NCBI RefSeq assembly: GCF_013277515.1
Contig: NZ_VMNB01000003.1
Location: 1-64,000, forward strand
Source of the DNA: Streptococcus sp. k-402
GTDB lineage: Bacteria > Bacillota > Bacilli > Lactobacillales > Streptococcaceae
Length of the DNA stretch: 64,000 nucleotides
Direction of reading: 5' to 3'
The translations under genes were made by a program, and so were the position numbers. The notes under the pieces are model-generated. The model was not told the origin of the DNA and did no database searches. It saw only the letters and a program-made list of their open reading frames with translations. Of the stretch, positions 20,032 through 30,707 are shown piece after piece (the first letter of the stretch is position 1; every line of letters begins with the position of its first letter).

Positions 20032-20103
20032 GGTCCGTTGGTCAAGGGGTTAAGACACCGCCTTTTCACGGCGGTAACACGGGTTCGAATCCCGTACGGA
20101 CTA
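20032..20103 (+). tRNA. tRNA-Glu (anticodon TTC)
   Basis: 72 nt; acceptor GGTCCGT with ACGGACT, anticodon arm CCGCC-TTTTCAC-GGCGG giving TTC, T arm ACGGG-TTCGAAT-CCCGT. CCA is not encoded. Confidence 0.95.
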
Positions 20104-20108
20104 TTTTA

Positions 20109-20182
20109 TCCGCCATAGCTCAGTTGGTAGTAGCGCATGACTGTTAATCATGATGTCGTAGGTTCGAGTCCTACTGGCGGAG
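20109..20182 (+). tRNA. tRNA-Asn (anticodon GTT)
   Basis: 74 nt; acceptor TCCGCCA with TGGCGGA, anticodon arm CATGA-CTGTTAA-TCATG giving GTT, T arm with GTAGG-TTCGAGT-CCTAC. It lies 5 nt after tRNA-Glu in the same transcript. Confidence 0.95.
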
Positions 20183-20189
20183 TATAGAT

Positions 20190-20219
20190 AAAAGGGAACA
20201 CATCTGTGTTCCTCTTTTT
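20190..20219 (+). terminator. Terminator after tRNA-Asn
   Basis: GGGAACACA-tc-TGTGTTCC followed by CTTTTT. It also lies at the 3' end of the convergent tetR gene. Confidence 0.85.
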
Positions 20220-20222
20220 ATA

Positions 20223-20765
20223 TCAATTTGCATCACCAAGCATCTTCATAAGGAAGTCTGTTATTTCTTGAGGACTTTCTTTTTTTCCATGTGCAATCCA
20301 AGTTTGACAGACACCAAAAAGTGCATGAGTTAGATAGATGCTACTATATTCTAATTCAGTGGTGTTTAGATTTAGTTGAATAAATCGCTTTTGTAAATCT
20401 GTACTGAGCATGATATGAAGTTTATTTCGTAAGAAATTTTGGATTTCTTTAGTCCCATTTTCAGAAAGAAGGGAAGCCAGAAGTGGTTCTGACTCCAGAT
20501 ATTCAAATACTTCTAAAATAGCTTCTCTTTTGTGATGAGTATGTTTTTGAAAAATATATTCAAATGTATGGAATAGTTTGCTTTGATAGTGCTCGATCAT
20601 ATCATACTTATCCTTATAGTGAGTATAGAAGCTGGAACGACTAATTCCGGCTTTTTCTGCTAGCTTGACAGTAGAAATTTGATCAAATGGCTGTTCCATC
20701 AGTAATTGTACCATAGCATTTTCAATAGTTCGCTTTGTTTTTAAGCGTTTGTTACTTTCTTGCAT
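20223..20765 (-). CDS. TetR-family transcriptional regulator
   Basis: A 180-aa repressor-type protein. The N-terminal helix-turn-helix is clear (FDQISTVKLAEKAGISRSSFYTHYKDKYDMI, about 24-54); the C-terminal ligand-binding half is of the type seen next to YhgE/Pip membrane proteins. It is divergent from yhgE across a 128-bp spacer holding two related palindromes, so it probably represses both itself and yhgE. The ligand is unknown. It corresponds to a conserved pneumococcal regulator (SP_2234 by position, from memory). Confidence 0.9.
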   Translation of the reverse strand: MQESNKRLKTKRTIENAMVQLLMEQPFDQISTVKLAEKAGISRSSFYTHYKDKYDMIEHYQSKLFHTFEYIFQKHTHHKREAILEVFEYLESEPLLASLLSENGTKEIQNFLRNKLHIMLSTDLQKRFIQLNLNTTELEYSSIYLTHALFGVCQTWIAHGKKESPQEITDFLMKMLGDAN

Positions 20766-20785
20766 ATTTCCTCCTTGTAAACAAA

Positions 20786-20881
20786 TTAGACTATCTGTCT
20801 AAAAAATGGATTTTTTATCTTGTAATTTAGATTTTTTAATGTATAATCTATTATATCAAAATTTTAGACAATATGTTTAAA
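20786..20881. promoter_or_regulatory. TetR operator candidates and yhgE promoter
   Basis: Two related inverted repeats flank the spacer. TTAGAC-tatct-GTCTAA (20786-20802) is perfect and lies just upstream of tetR. TTTAGACA-ata-TGTTTAAA (20863-20881) has one mismatch and lies next to the yhgE ribosome-binding site. A TATAAT -10 for yhgE is at 20842-20847. The shared core TAGAC/GTCTA points to one regulator binding both. Confidence 0.72.
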
Positions 20882-20893
20882 AAAGGAGAATCT

Positions 20894-23536
20894 ATGTTTA
20901 AAGAATGGAAAGCAATTTTTAAAAAACCAACCTTTATTATTGTCATGATAGGGATTTCTCTTATTCCAGCTCTGTACAATATCATATTTTTGTCATCAAT
21001 GTGGGATCCATATGGTCAATTGTCTGACTTACCTGTGGCAGTTGTCAATAATGATAAAGAGGCTTCCTATAATGGTAATACTATGGCAATAGGAAAAGAC
21101 ATGGTGTCCAATTTAAAAGAAAATAAAACCTTGGATTTTCATTTTGTAGATGAAGAGGAAGGAAAGAAGGGATTGGAAGATGGCGATTACTATATGGTAG
21201 TGACTTTACCAAGTGATTTATCTGAAAAAGCAGCTTCTATTTTAACGGATCATCCAGAGCAAATGCAAATCGATTATCAGACTTCAAGTGGTCATAGTTT
21301 TATTGCCAGCAAGATGAGCGATTCTGCGATGACACAATTAAAGCAGAATGTTTCTACCAATGTAACCGAGACCTATACTAAGGCTTTATTTAACAAAATG
21401 GTTGATTTAAAGGATGGAATGAGTCAAGCAGCTTCTGGTAGTGAAAAATTAACTGATGGGGCGAATCAGTTAGTGGCAGGAAGTCAAACATTAACTACTA
21501 ACCTACACTCTTTAGCAGCTTCAAGTTTAAGATTTTCAAATGGAACGGAGCAGTTTACTAGAGGATTATCCTCTTATGTTTCTGGTGTCGAACAACTTCA
21601 TCTTGGCTTAGGGAATTTTAATAGTGGTTTAGTTACATATACTGGTGCAGTGAGTCAATTAGATAGTGGATTAGGTCAATTATCTTCTAAAAGTCCTGAA
21701 TTGGTAGGAGGAATCAATCAACTATATACTGGTGTAGAGTCCTATACTGGCGGTGTTTCTAAACTCAATGTTGGTCTGAATCAATTCTCATCTGGTGTTA
21801 GTGCCTATACAAATGGAGTGGGAAATCTTGCAACAGGTGCTAATCAGTTATCTAATCAATCAGCTACACTTCGAATGGGTGTGGAGCAATTAAATGAAGG
21901 GATTCAACAACTTTCTAGCAAGTTAGATGCTTCGTCTGAGCAAAAAGATCAAATTAATCAATTATCTTCCGGTCTAAATCAGTTAAATCAAGCTATTCAA
22001 AATATTGATGTTGGAGATACAAAACAATTAGATTCTGTTTTATCAAGTATAGCATCTCTTTCTAATCAAATGTTAGCAAGTGCTCAGTCTGAAAAAGCAA
22101 CTACATTAGCTAATATTCAATCGACAGCAGCTTATCAATCATTGACAAGTGAGCAACAAGCTGAGATAAGCGCTTCTGTATCTCAAAATTCGACTGATAG
22201 TATTCAATCGGCTCAGTCAATTGTAGCTTTAGTACAAGGTTTACAGGGAAGTTTAGAAAACTTACAAAATCAATCTTCTAATCTTTCGACTTTAAAAAAT
22301 CAAGCTAATCAAGTATTACCGCTTGCTTCTACTTCTTTGACAGGATTGTCAAGTGGATTAACAGAAATACAGGGAGCAGTGACGAGTAAATTAGTTCCTG
22401 CTAGTCAGTCGATTGCACTAGGTGTAAACGCATATATTGCAGGTGTTGATAAAGTTTCTCAGGGCGCAAATCAACTAAGTGAAAAGAATGCCACCTTGAC
22501 AAGTAGTTTGGATCAACTAGTTTCAGGCTCAAACATCTTGACACAAAAATCTTCTAGCTTGACAACAGGAGTTGGTCAATTAGTTGAAAAAACTCCAGAA
22601 TTAGTGTCTGGTATTGAAAAATTATCAAATGGCTCTAATGAATTGAATCAAAAGAGTCAAGAATTGATAGCAGGAATTGATAAATTACAATCAGGATCTG
22701 GGAAATTAGCAGACAAATCCAGTCAGTTACTTTCAGGTGCTTCTCAATTAGAGAATGGAGCTAATAAATTGGCAGATGGATCTGGGAAACTAACAGAAGG
22801 TGGAACAAAGTTAACTTCTGGATTGGAAGGTTTACAGACAGGAGCTGCTTCTTTAGGACAAGAACTAAGTAATGCTAGTGATCAACTTAAATCAGCATCA
22901 ACGGAATCTAAAAATGCAGTGATTTTGTCAAATCCTCTCAGTCTCGCCAAAACTGACAATGACCAAGTTCCTGTAAATGGAATTGCTATGGCTCCTTATA
23001 TGATATCAGTCGCTCTCTTTGTCGCTTCATTATCAACAAATATGATTTTTGCTAAATTACCTTCAGGTCGTCATCCAGAGAGTCGTTGGGCTTGGCTGAA
23101 ATCTCGAGCTGAAATAAATGGTATTATAGCTATTTTAGCAGTGATTTTGGTATATGGAGGAGTTCATCTTATTGGTCTAACGGCTAATCATGAGATGAGA
23201 ACATTTATTCTCATCATCCTAACAAGTTTAGTATTCATGTCCATGGTGACCGCTTTAACAACATGGAATAGCCGTATAGGAGCTTTCTTTTCTCTTATTT
23301 TGCTTTTATTACAGTTAGCATCAAGTGCAGGTACTTATCCACTTGCCTTGACAAATGATTTCTTTAGAGCCATTAATCCTTGGTTACCAATGAGTTATTC
23401 AGTTTCGGGATTACGACAAACAATTTCTATGACAGGAAATATTCATCATCAAGTCATTTTCCTTGTTGTGATATTAGCCCTATTTACTGGTTTAGGTATG
23501 CTAGCCTATCAACCTAAGAAAATGGAGGAAGATTAA
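20894..23536 (+). CDS. YhgE/Pip-family membrane protein (ABC-2-like)
   Basis: An 880-aa membrane protein. One N-terminal helix (about 11-33) is followed by a long extracytoplasmic region, then five or six C-terminal helices from about residue 700, with the YhgE/Pip family fold related to ABC-2 permeases. The external part carries many repeats of the form L..G...L..GA..L (for example GANQLVAGSQTL), expected to form long helical bundles. Family members include the lactococcal phage receptor Pip and the ESX-associated EsaA. The start at 20894 has AAAAAGGAGA in front; an in-frame ATG 21 bp earlier would put the ribosome-binding site inside the gene. Controlled by the divergent TetR protein. Confidence 0.88.
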   Translation: MFKEWKAIFKKPTFIIVMIGISLIPALYNIIFLSSMWDPYGQLSDLPVAVVNNDKEASYNGNTMAIGKDMVSNLKENKTLDFHFVDEEEGKKGLEDGDYYMVVTLPSDLSEKAASILTDHPEQMQIDYQTSSGHSFIASKMSDSAMTQLKQNVSTNVTETYTKALFNKMVDLKDGMSQAASGSEKLTDGANQLVAGSQTLTTNLHSLAASSLRFSNGTEQFTRGLSSYVSGVEQLHLGLGNFNSGLVTYTGAVSQLDSGLGQLSSKSPELVGGINQLYTGVESYTGGVSKLNVGLNQFSSGVSAYTNGVGNLATGANQLSNQSATLRMGVEQLNEGIQQLSSKLDASSEQKDQINQLSSGLNQLNQAIQNIDVGDTKQLDSVLSSIASLSNQMLASAQSEKATTLANIQSTAAYQSLTSEQQAEISASVSQNSTDSIQSAQSIVALVQGLQGSLENLQNQSSNLSTLKNQANQVLPLASTSLTGLSSGLTEIQGAVTSKLVPASQSIALGVNAYIAGVDKVSQGANQLSEKNATLTSSLDQLVSGSNILTQKSSSLTTGVGQLVEKTPELVSGIEKLSNGSNELNQKSQELIAGIDKLQSGSGKLADKSSQLLSGASQLENGANKLADGSGKLTEGGTKLTSGLEGLQTGAASLGQELSNASDQLKSASTESKNAVILSNPLSLAKTDNDQVPVNGIAMAPYMISVALFVASLSTNMIFAKLPSGRHPESRWAWLKSRAEINGIIAILAVILVYGGVHLIGLTANHEMRTFILIILTSLVFMSMVTALTTWNSRIGAFFSLILLLLQLASSAGTYPLALTNDFFRAINPWLPMSYSVSGLRQTISMTGNIHHQVIFLVVILALFTGLGMLAYQPKKMEED

Positions 23537-23563
23537 AAAATCGACCAACTGGTCGATTTTTTT
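23535..23563. terminator. Bidirectional terminator between yhgE and yfhO
   Basis: AAAAAATCGACCA-act-like loop-TGGTCGATTTTTTT, with an A-run before and a T-run after, serves both convergent genes. It overlaps the yfhO stop codon. Confidence 0.88.
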
Positions 23564-26105
23564 ATGCCTTAGATGACTTTCGTCTGTGATTATAGATTCC
23601 AAATAGTAAGAGAGAAGTAAAGGAACAGATTGCTCCAGTAATAAAACCATTGGGAATGAAGGAAAGTGTAATAGTTCCTTTCCCCTTAGGAACATCAACT
23701 TTCATAAGGCCAGTTTGAGCTTGTTTAATTTCTATTTTCTTACCATCTTGGTAGGCAGACCAACCTTTGTCATAAGGAATGGTGAAGAAAATAGATGTAT
23801 CTTGTTGGACATCATATGTAGCAAAAACCTTGTTTTTAGAAGTTGATACTGTGACAGGTTGTTCTTTAATTTTTTGAATTGCCTCGGTGAAAGTTTTGGT
23901 ATCTAAACGATAGAAGGTAGGAGATTCAAATGATACTTGTGAATTTTCAGGGAAACTAACATTGATATTGAAAGTTTTTTTCTCTTTAGTATATCCTAGA
24001 TTAAAGAAGGAGAAGACATTATCAGTTGTAAAAGTCTTTTTTTCACCATTTACAAGGATGTTAACCTTTTTTTGTTTGTCATTAGAAAAGTGAAGGTTTG
24101 TGAAAGAAAGATAAACTTGACTGTTTTCTGGCACTTCAATTTGATATTGGATTGCTGCATCCTCATTTGAAGAACTTGTAACACTAATCAAATCATCAGT
24201 ATTCTCTGTTTTTTCATAGGGTATTGGAGAAAAATAATCAAAATTGACGTTAGCAAGTTGATTTAAAAACGAGGATTGATTATCCAAGGTATGTTCATTG
24301 AACTTGGCATCATTGTAAACAGATTGACTAGCAAAGGCAATCGGAAGAGAGAACTGATTTTCATATAGGGTAAGATTATCTTTTTGATAGATATCTTTAA
24401 AACCATACTTATCAATAGGACTGTCTGAGATATTGTACTGGATACCAAATAAACTATCAGCCAAAATACTATTATTTGCATAGCGGAGATTGAGATTAGT
24501 CCCAGAGGATTTAAACCCAAGTTTATCCAAAGTAGAGCTTGCTGAACGATTTCGAACAGATGAAAATTGAGAGATTCCATTGTAGTTGAATTTCATACTG
24601 TCATTTCCTGTCTGAGTCTCTAGTTTCTCAGTACGAGTAAATTGATTTCCAATATATGTTGAGAAAGATTCCATAGCTGGGATATCTCGATTATATGCAC
24701 TTCGAGAAGCAAAGCCCCATTCTTTAGCAATTCCGTCCATTTGAGATGAAGCATTTAAACTTATTTCAACTATTATAAATAAAGAGATTAGAATGGCAAA
24801 CAGATTCACAGATATAAACTTTTTGATAACTGCAAGGAGTAAAAGCGAATAGACAATCAAAAATTCAAGAGTCAGCAGAATATTCAAATCTGTTAAAAAA
24901 GAATAATGTGATTTTAGATAGATGGTAGCTAAAAATCCTGTTACTATAAGAAAAAGCGAAACTAAAAAGTTCCAGATTTTAATTTCTTTCAGACGATTTA
25001 AGACTTCCGCTGCTGTGTAAATTAACAAGGTAGAGAAAATCCAAGCATAGCGATGTAAAAACATGTTTGGAGTATGCATGCCTTGCCAAAATAAATCAAG
25101 AGCTTCAATATAAAAGCTTGCAATTAGAAATGTAAAGAAGATTGCATAGATAAGTTTCACGTGAAACTTAATAGTTTTCAGTGTAAAAAATAAAATAGTC
25201 AAAATAAAGGGAAGTAGCCCTACAAAAATCATTGGAATAGCCCCATACTTGGTTGTATCAAAGGAACCAATGAATTGCTTAGCAAAAAGATCAAGATACC
25301 AGCTACTTTCAGTTTGAAACTTTGTAACTTCAGTTAATTTTTCCCCATGTGTCTGTAAATCAAACAGAGTGGGAAGAGTCATAATCAAACTAGCCATACC
25401 AGCTAAAAAGGAGATAACTATGAAATCAGGAAAAGATGATTTTCGAGTTTTAAAGTCCCAAGAAATTTGGCAGAGATACCAGAAAATAAGAAACAATACT
25501 GTCATATATCCAAAATAATAATTTTGAATAAATAAGATTGACAGACTTGTAAAGTACAAAAGGAGTTTCTTTTCAGTTATAAGTAGGTGTAAACCAGTGA
25601 TAATTAAAGGAATCAAGATAAAAACATCTAGCCAGGTTTTTATCTCTAATTGACTGATAGTGAAACTCATCAGAGCATAGGAAGTAGATAAAGCTAGTTT
25701 TAAAGGATTAGGAATCGATTGAAATAATTTATTTAAACTAAAATAAGTTGACAGTCCAATCAATCCAAATTTTAAGAGAGTTGTCAGATAGACAGTATCT
25801 GGCATATTAGTTAGATCAAAAAAGTAAACTAGAGGTGAAAGGAAACTTCCTAAGTAATAACTAGATAGGGCATAGAAATTTAATCCGAGGCCACTTGTAA
25901 AGGTGTAAGATAGACTACCATTTCCATGTAGGATATTTCGTAAGGCTACATCAAAAATAACGTATTGATGAAAGCCATCTCCTAATAGAGGAGAGTTGTC
26001 GCTATTCCAGTAGATACCTTGACATAGATATACTCCTATCATAATGATTATGGGAATGATGAAAGAAACAAAATAGGTCCAATATGTTTTAAAAAATAAT
26101 TTCAT
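23562..26105 (-). CDS. YfhO-family integral membrane protein
   Basis: An 847-aa polytopic membrane protein with about 13 helices through residue 440, an extracytoplasmic domain of about 370 residues, and a last helix near 825-840 (FITGAICSFTSLLLFGIYNH) with a basic tail. YfhO proteins belong to the GT-C glycosyltransferase-like superfamily; in Bacillus YfhO adds GlcNAc to lipoteichoic acid, and related listerial proteins glycosylate teichoic acids. No CsbB-type partner is next to it, so its substrate here is unknown. It lies on the lagging strand and carries a perfect parS-type palindrome at 25153-25168. Confidence 0.88.
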   Translation of the reverse strand: MKLFFKTYWTYFVSFIIPIIIMIGVYLCQGIYWNSDNSPLLGDGFHQYVIFDVALRNILHGNGSLSYTFTSGLGLNFYALSSYYLGSFLSPLVYFFDLTNMPDTVYLTTLLKFGLIGLSTYFSLNKLFQSIPNPLKLALSTSYALMSFTISQLEIKTWLDVFILIPLIITGLHLLITEKKLLLYFTSLSILFIQNYYFGYMTVLFLIFWYLCQISWDFKTRKSSFPDFIVISFLAGMASLIMTLPTLFDLQTHGEKLTEVTKFQTESSWYLDLFAKQFIGSFDTTKYGAIPMIFVGLLPFILTILFFTLKTIKFHVKLIYAIFFTFLIASFYIEALDLFWQGMHTPNMFLHRYAWIFSTLLIYTAAEVLNRLKEIKIWNFLVSLFLIVTGFLATIYLKSHYSFLTDLNILLTLEFLIVYSLLLLAVIKKFISVNLFAILISLFIIVEISLNASSQMDGIAKEWGFASRSAYNRDIPAMESFSTYIGNQFTRTEKLETQTGNDSMKFNYNGISQFSSVRNRSASSTLDKLGFKSSGTNLNLRYANNSILADSLFGIQYNISDSPIDKYGFKDIYQKDNLTLYENQFSLPIAFASQSVYNDAKFNEHTLDNQSSFLNQLANVNFDYFSPIPYEKTENTDDLISVTSSSNEDAAIQYQIEVPENSQVYLSFTNLHFSNDKQKKVNILVNGEKKTFTTDNVFSFFNLGYTKEKKTFNINVSFPENSQVSFESPTFYRLDTKTFTEAIQKIKEQPVTVSTSKNKVFATYDVQQDTSIFFTIPYDKGWSAYQDGKKIEIKQAQTGLMKVDVPKGKGTITLSFIPNGFITGAICSFTSLLLFGIYNHRRKSSKA
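25153..25168. other. parS site inside yfhO
   Basis: AGTTTCACGTGAAACT is a perfect 16-bp palindrome with the ParB core GTTTCACGTGAAAC. It encodes KFHVKL in the YfhO-like protein. It lies about 10.5 kb from oriC. Confidence 0.9.
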
Positions 26106-26125
26106 GTTACCTCATAAAATGTTAG

Positions 26126-26156
26126 AAAACTCAGCTGGTTAACCCAACTGAGTTTT
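26126..26156. terminator. Terminator between ABC-F gene and yfhO
   Basis: AAAACTCAG and CTGAGTTTT pair around an inner TGG/CCA stem. The symmetrical A and T runs allow function in both directions; in context it ends the ABC-F transcript on the minus strand. Confidence 0.8.
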
Positions 26157-26166
26157 GAAGTTTTAT

Positions 26167-27789
26167 TTAGTCTTTCCAAAGTTCTTTAACTTTTGCTTGT
26201 ACTTCTGAATTTTCTAGGAATTCATCATAGGTTTCATCGATACGGTCAATGACGCCATTTTTAGATAAGACAATGATATGGTTAGCTAGAGTTTGAATAA
26301 ACTCGTGGTCATGGCTGGCAAAGATGATTGATTCTTTAAAGTTTTTCAATCCATCATTCAAGCTTGAGATAGATTCCAAGTCCAAGTGATTGGTTGGATC
26401 ATCAAGTACAAGGACATTTGATTTCAAGAGCATAAGTTTTGAAAGCATGACGCGGACTTTTTCTCCCCCTGACAAGACGTTTACAGGTTTGTTAACCTCA
26501 TCTCCAGAGAAGAGCATACGGCCGAGGAAGCCACGTAGGAAAGTATTGTCATCTTCTTCTTTACTTGCGAATTGACGCAACCAGTCAAGGATTGACTCTC
26601 CTCCTGCAAAATCTGCCGAGTTATCTTTTGGCAAGTAAGAACGGCTAGTAGTAACTCCCCACTTGACAGTTCCTTCATAGTCAATGTCTCCCATGATTGC
26701 ACGAATCAATGCAGTCGTTTGGATGTCATTTTGACCAATAAGCGCTGTCTTATCACCTGGACGCAAGATAAAGCTGATATTATCTAAAATAGTCTCACCA
26801 TCAATCTTTACAGTTAGATTTTCTACTGTCAAGAGATCATTACCGATTTCACGTTCTGCTTTAAAGTTGATAAATGGATATTTACGACTAGATGGTACAA
26901 TTTCTTCAAGTTCAATCTTATCAAGCATTTTCTTACGGGAAGTTGCTTGTTTAGATTTAGATGCGTTAGCAGAGAAGCGAGCAACGAATTCTTGGAGTTG
27001 CTTAATTTTTTCTTCCGCCTTAGCATTACGGTCTGCTAGCAATTTAGCAGCAAGCTCAGAAGATTCCTTCCAGAAGTCGTAGTTTCCGACATAGAGTTTG
27101 ATTTTTCCAAAGTCAAGGTCGGCCATGTGAGTACATACTTTGTTTAAGAAGTGACGGTCGTGGGATACTACGATAACTGTGTTATCAAAGTCAATCAAGA
27201 AGTCTTCTAACCAAGTAATCGATTGGATATCTAAACCGTTGGTAGGCTCGTCCAAGAGAAGAACATCTGGTTTACCAAAAAGTGCTTTGGCGAGGAGAAC
27301 CTTTACTTTCTCACCGTTAGCCAATTCGCTCATGTTTTGGTAGTGTAATTCTTCTGGAATGTTTAGGTTTTGAAGGAGTTGAGAGGCTTCGCTTTCTGCT
27401 TCCCAGCCTCCAAGCTCAGCAAACTCTCCTTCGAGTTCGGCAGCACGAACCCCATCTTCGTCTGAGAAATCTTCCTTCATGTAGATGGCATCTTTCTCTT
27501 TCATGATGCTATAAAGTTTTTCATTTCCCATGATAACAACATCAATGGCACGTTCATCTTCATAGTCAAAGTGATTTTGACGAAGAACAGAGAGACGTTC
27601 ATCTGGACCAAGAGAGATATGACCAGTAGTAGGTTCGATATCTCCAGCTAAAATTTTTAAAAAGGTTGATTTTCCGGCACCATTAGCACCGATTAATCCG
27701 TAAGTATTTCCTTCTGTAAATTTGATATTGACATCATCAAAAAGTTTGCGATCACTAAAACGTAGTGAAACATCAGATACTGTAAGCAA
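26167..27789 (-). CDS. ABC-F ATPase, YkpA/YbiT type
   Basis: A soluble 540-aa ABC-F protein with two nucleotide-binding domains and no membrane part. Walker A motifs are GANGAGKS (about 36-43) and GQNDIQTT (a degenerate second site near 353), with signature motifs ANGEK and LSGGEK, and the ABC-F linker in between. ABC-F proteins act on the ribosomal E site; this subgroup is not a classic antibiotic-protection factor. The second Walker A lacks the usual GKS/T, as is known for YkpA-type proteins. The start codon is TTG after TAGGAG; length equals Bacillus YkpA. Confidence 0.9.
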   Translation of the reverse strand: MLTVSDVSLRFSDRKLFDDVNIKFTEGNTYGLIGANGAGKSTFLKILAGDIEPTTGHISLGPDERLSVLRQNHFDYEDERAIDVVIMGNEKLYSIMKEKDAIYMKEDFSDEDGVRAAELEGEFAELGGWEAESEASQLLQNLNIPEELHYQNMSELANGEKVKVLLAKALFGKPDVLLLDEPTNGLDIQSITWLEDFLIDFDNTVIVVSHDRHFLNKVCTHMADLDFGKIKLYVGNYDFWKESSELAAKLLADRNAKAEEKIKQLQEFVARFSANASKSKQATSRKKMLDKIELEEIVPSSRKYPFINFKAEREIGNDLLTVENLTVKIDGETILDNISFILRPGDKTALIGQNDIQTTALIRAIMGDIDYEGTVKWGVTTSRSYLPKDNSADFAGGESILDWLRQFASKEEDDNTFLRGFLGRMLFSGDEVNKPVNVLSGGEKVRVMLSKLMLLKSNVLVLDDPTNHLDLESISSLNDGLKNFKESIIFASHDHEFIQTLANHIIVLSKNGVIDRIDETYDEFLENSEVQAKVKELWKD

Positions 27790-27957
27790 TGTTTTTCTCC
27801 TATATGTGTAATATATTTATTCTACTAGAAAATACAGAAATATTCAAATTTTTATTTGTCAATTTTGTGTAAATTATATTTACAGCATCCTTTACACAAG
27901 TCTGTAAACATCAAGACTGATTTATTTTGATAAATTACGGTTATTTTATTAAAAAAA

Positions 27958-27966
27958 TGCTATAAT
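27958..27966 (+). promoter_or_regulatory. Extended -10 promoter of trpS
   Basis: TGCTATAAT, a TGn-extended -10, lies 29 bp before the trpS ATG, with no good -35. No T-box antiterminator features (specifier stem, UGGN bulge, terminator) are visible in the 200-bp spacer. Confidence 0.7.
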
Positions 27967-27994
27967 TGAAGTGACTATGTCGAAGGAGAACAAA

Positions 27995-29020
27995 ATGACT
28001 AAACCCATTATTTTAACAGGAGACCGTCCAACAGGTAAATTGCATATTGGACATTATGTTGGAAGTCTCAAAAATCGAGTATTATTACAGGAAGAGGATA
28101 AGTATGATATGTTTGTGTTCTTGGCTGACCAACAAGCCTTGACAGATCATGCCAAAGATCCTCAAACCATTGTAGAGTCTATCGGAAATGTGGCTTTGGA
28201 TTATCTTGCAGTTGGATTGGATCCAAGTAAATCAACTATCTTTATTCAAAGCCAGATTCCAGAGTTGGCTGAGTTGTCTATGTATTATATGAATCTGGTT
28301 TCATTAGCACGTCTGGAGCGTAATCCAACTGTCAAGACAGAAATTGCTCAGAAAGGCTTTGGAGAAAGTATTCCGACAGGCTTCTTAGTCTATCCAATCG
28401 CTCAAGCAGCTGACATCACAGCCTTTAAGGCCAATTATGTTCCTGTTGGGACAGATCAGAAACCAATGATTGAGCAAACTCGTGAGATTGTTCGTTCTTT
28501 TAACAATGCATATAACTGTGATGTCTTGGTAGAACCAGAAGGTATTTATCCAGAAAATGAGAGAGCAGGGCGTTTGCCTGGTTTGGATGGGAATGCTAAA
28601 ATGTCTAAATCACTCAATAACGGTATTTATTTAGCTGATGATGCGGATACTTTGCGTAAAAAAGTGATGAGTATGTATACAGATCCAAATCATATTCGAG
28701 TGGAAGATCCAGGTAAGATTGAGGGAAATATGGTTTTCCATTATCTAGATGTTTTTGGTCGCCCAGAAGATGCTCAAGAAATTGCTGACATGAAAGAACA
28801 TTATCAACGAGGTGGTCTTGGTGATGTGAAGACCAAGCGTTATCTACTTGAAATATTAGAACGTGAACTTGGTCCTATTCGTGAGCGCCGTATTGAATTT
28901 GCTAAGGATATGGGAGAAGTTTATAATATGCTTCAAAAAGGTAGTGAAAGAGCTCGTGAAGTTGCAGATCAAACCCTATCTGAGGTTAAAGGGGCAATGG
29001 GACTTCATTACTTTAACTAA
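27995..29020 (+). CDS. trpS: Tryptophanyl-tRNA synthetase
   Basis: Class I aminoacyl-tRNA synthetase that charges tRNA-Trp. The 341 aa show HIGH (17-20) and KMSKS (202-206) and have the expected length. The ATG at 27995 follows AAGGAG by 6 bp; a GTG 24 bp upstream in frame is rejected because it lies before this ribosome-binding site. The gene is monocistronic, with its own promoter and terminator. Confidence 0.97.
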   Translation: MTKPIILTGDRPTGKLHIGHYVGSLKNRVLLQEEDKYDMFVFLADQQALTDHAKDPQTIVESIGNVALDYLAVGLDPSKSTIFIQSQIPELAELSMYYMNLVSLARLERNPTVKTEIAQKGFGESIPTGFLVYPIAQAADITAFKANYVPVGTDQKPMIEQTREIVRSFNNAYNCDVLVEPEGIYPENERAGRLPGLDGNAKMSKSLNNGIYLADDADTLRKKVMSMYTDPNHIRVEDPGKIEGNMVFHYLDVFGRPEDAQEIADMKEHYQRGGLGDVKTKRYLLEILERELGPIRERRIEFAKDMGEVYNMLQKGSERAREVADQTLSEVKGAMGLHYFN

Positions 29021-29035
29021 GTTTATTTTACAAGA

Positions 29036-29072
29036 AACTATCATTTCTATCTCGAAGAAAAGATAGTTTTTT
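29036..29072 (+). terminator. Terminator after trpS
   Basis: AACTATC and GATAGTT flank an inner TTTCT/AGAAA stem, followed by TTTTTT. Confidence 0.85.
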
Positions 29073-29089
29073 ATTTACCCCTGTAACAT

Positions 29090-30650
<1,561 letters not shown>

Positions 30651-30661
30651 AAAAACAATGA

Positions 30662-30692
30662 AAAGAACTCCCGTGGAAACAGGAGTTCTTTT
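30662..30692. terminator. Terminator after guaB
   Basis: AAAGAACTCC and GGAGTTCTTTT with a ten-base loop; the T-run is on the plus strand. It lies in the convergent guaB-recF spacer. Confidence 0.85.
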
Positions 30693-30707
30693 ACAATGTT
30701 GTCAATT

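Noticed and set aside
27790-27994. Possible T-box leader of trpS
   Set aside because: No specifier loop, antiterminator bulge or terminator could be found; a simple extended -10 explains the promoter.
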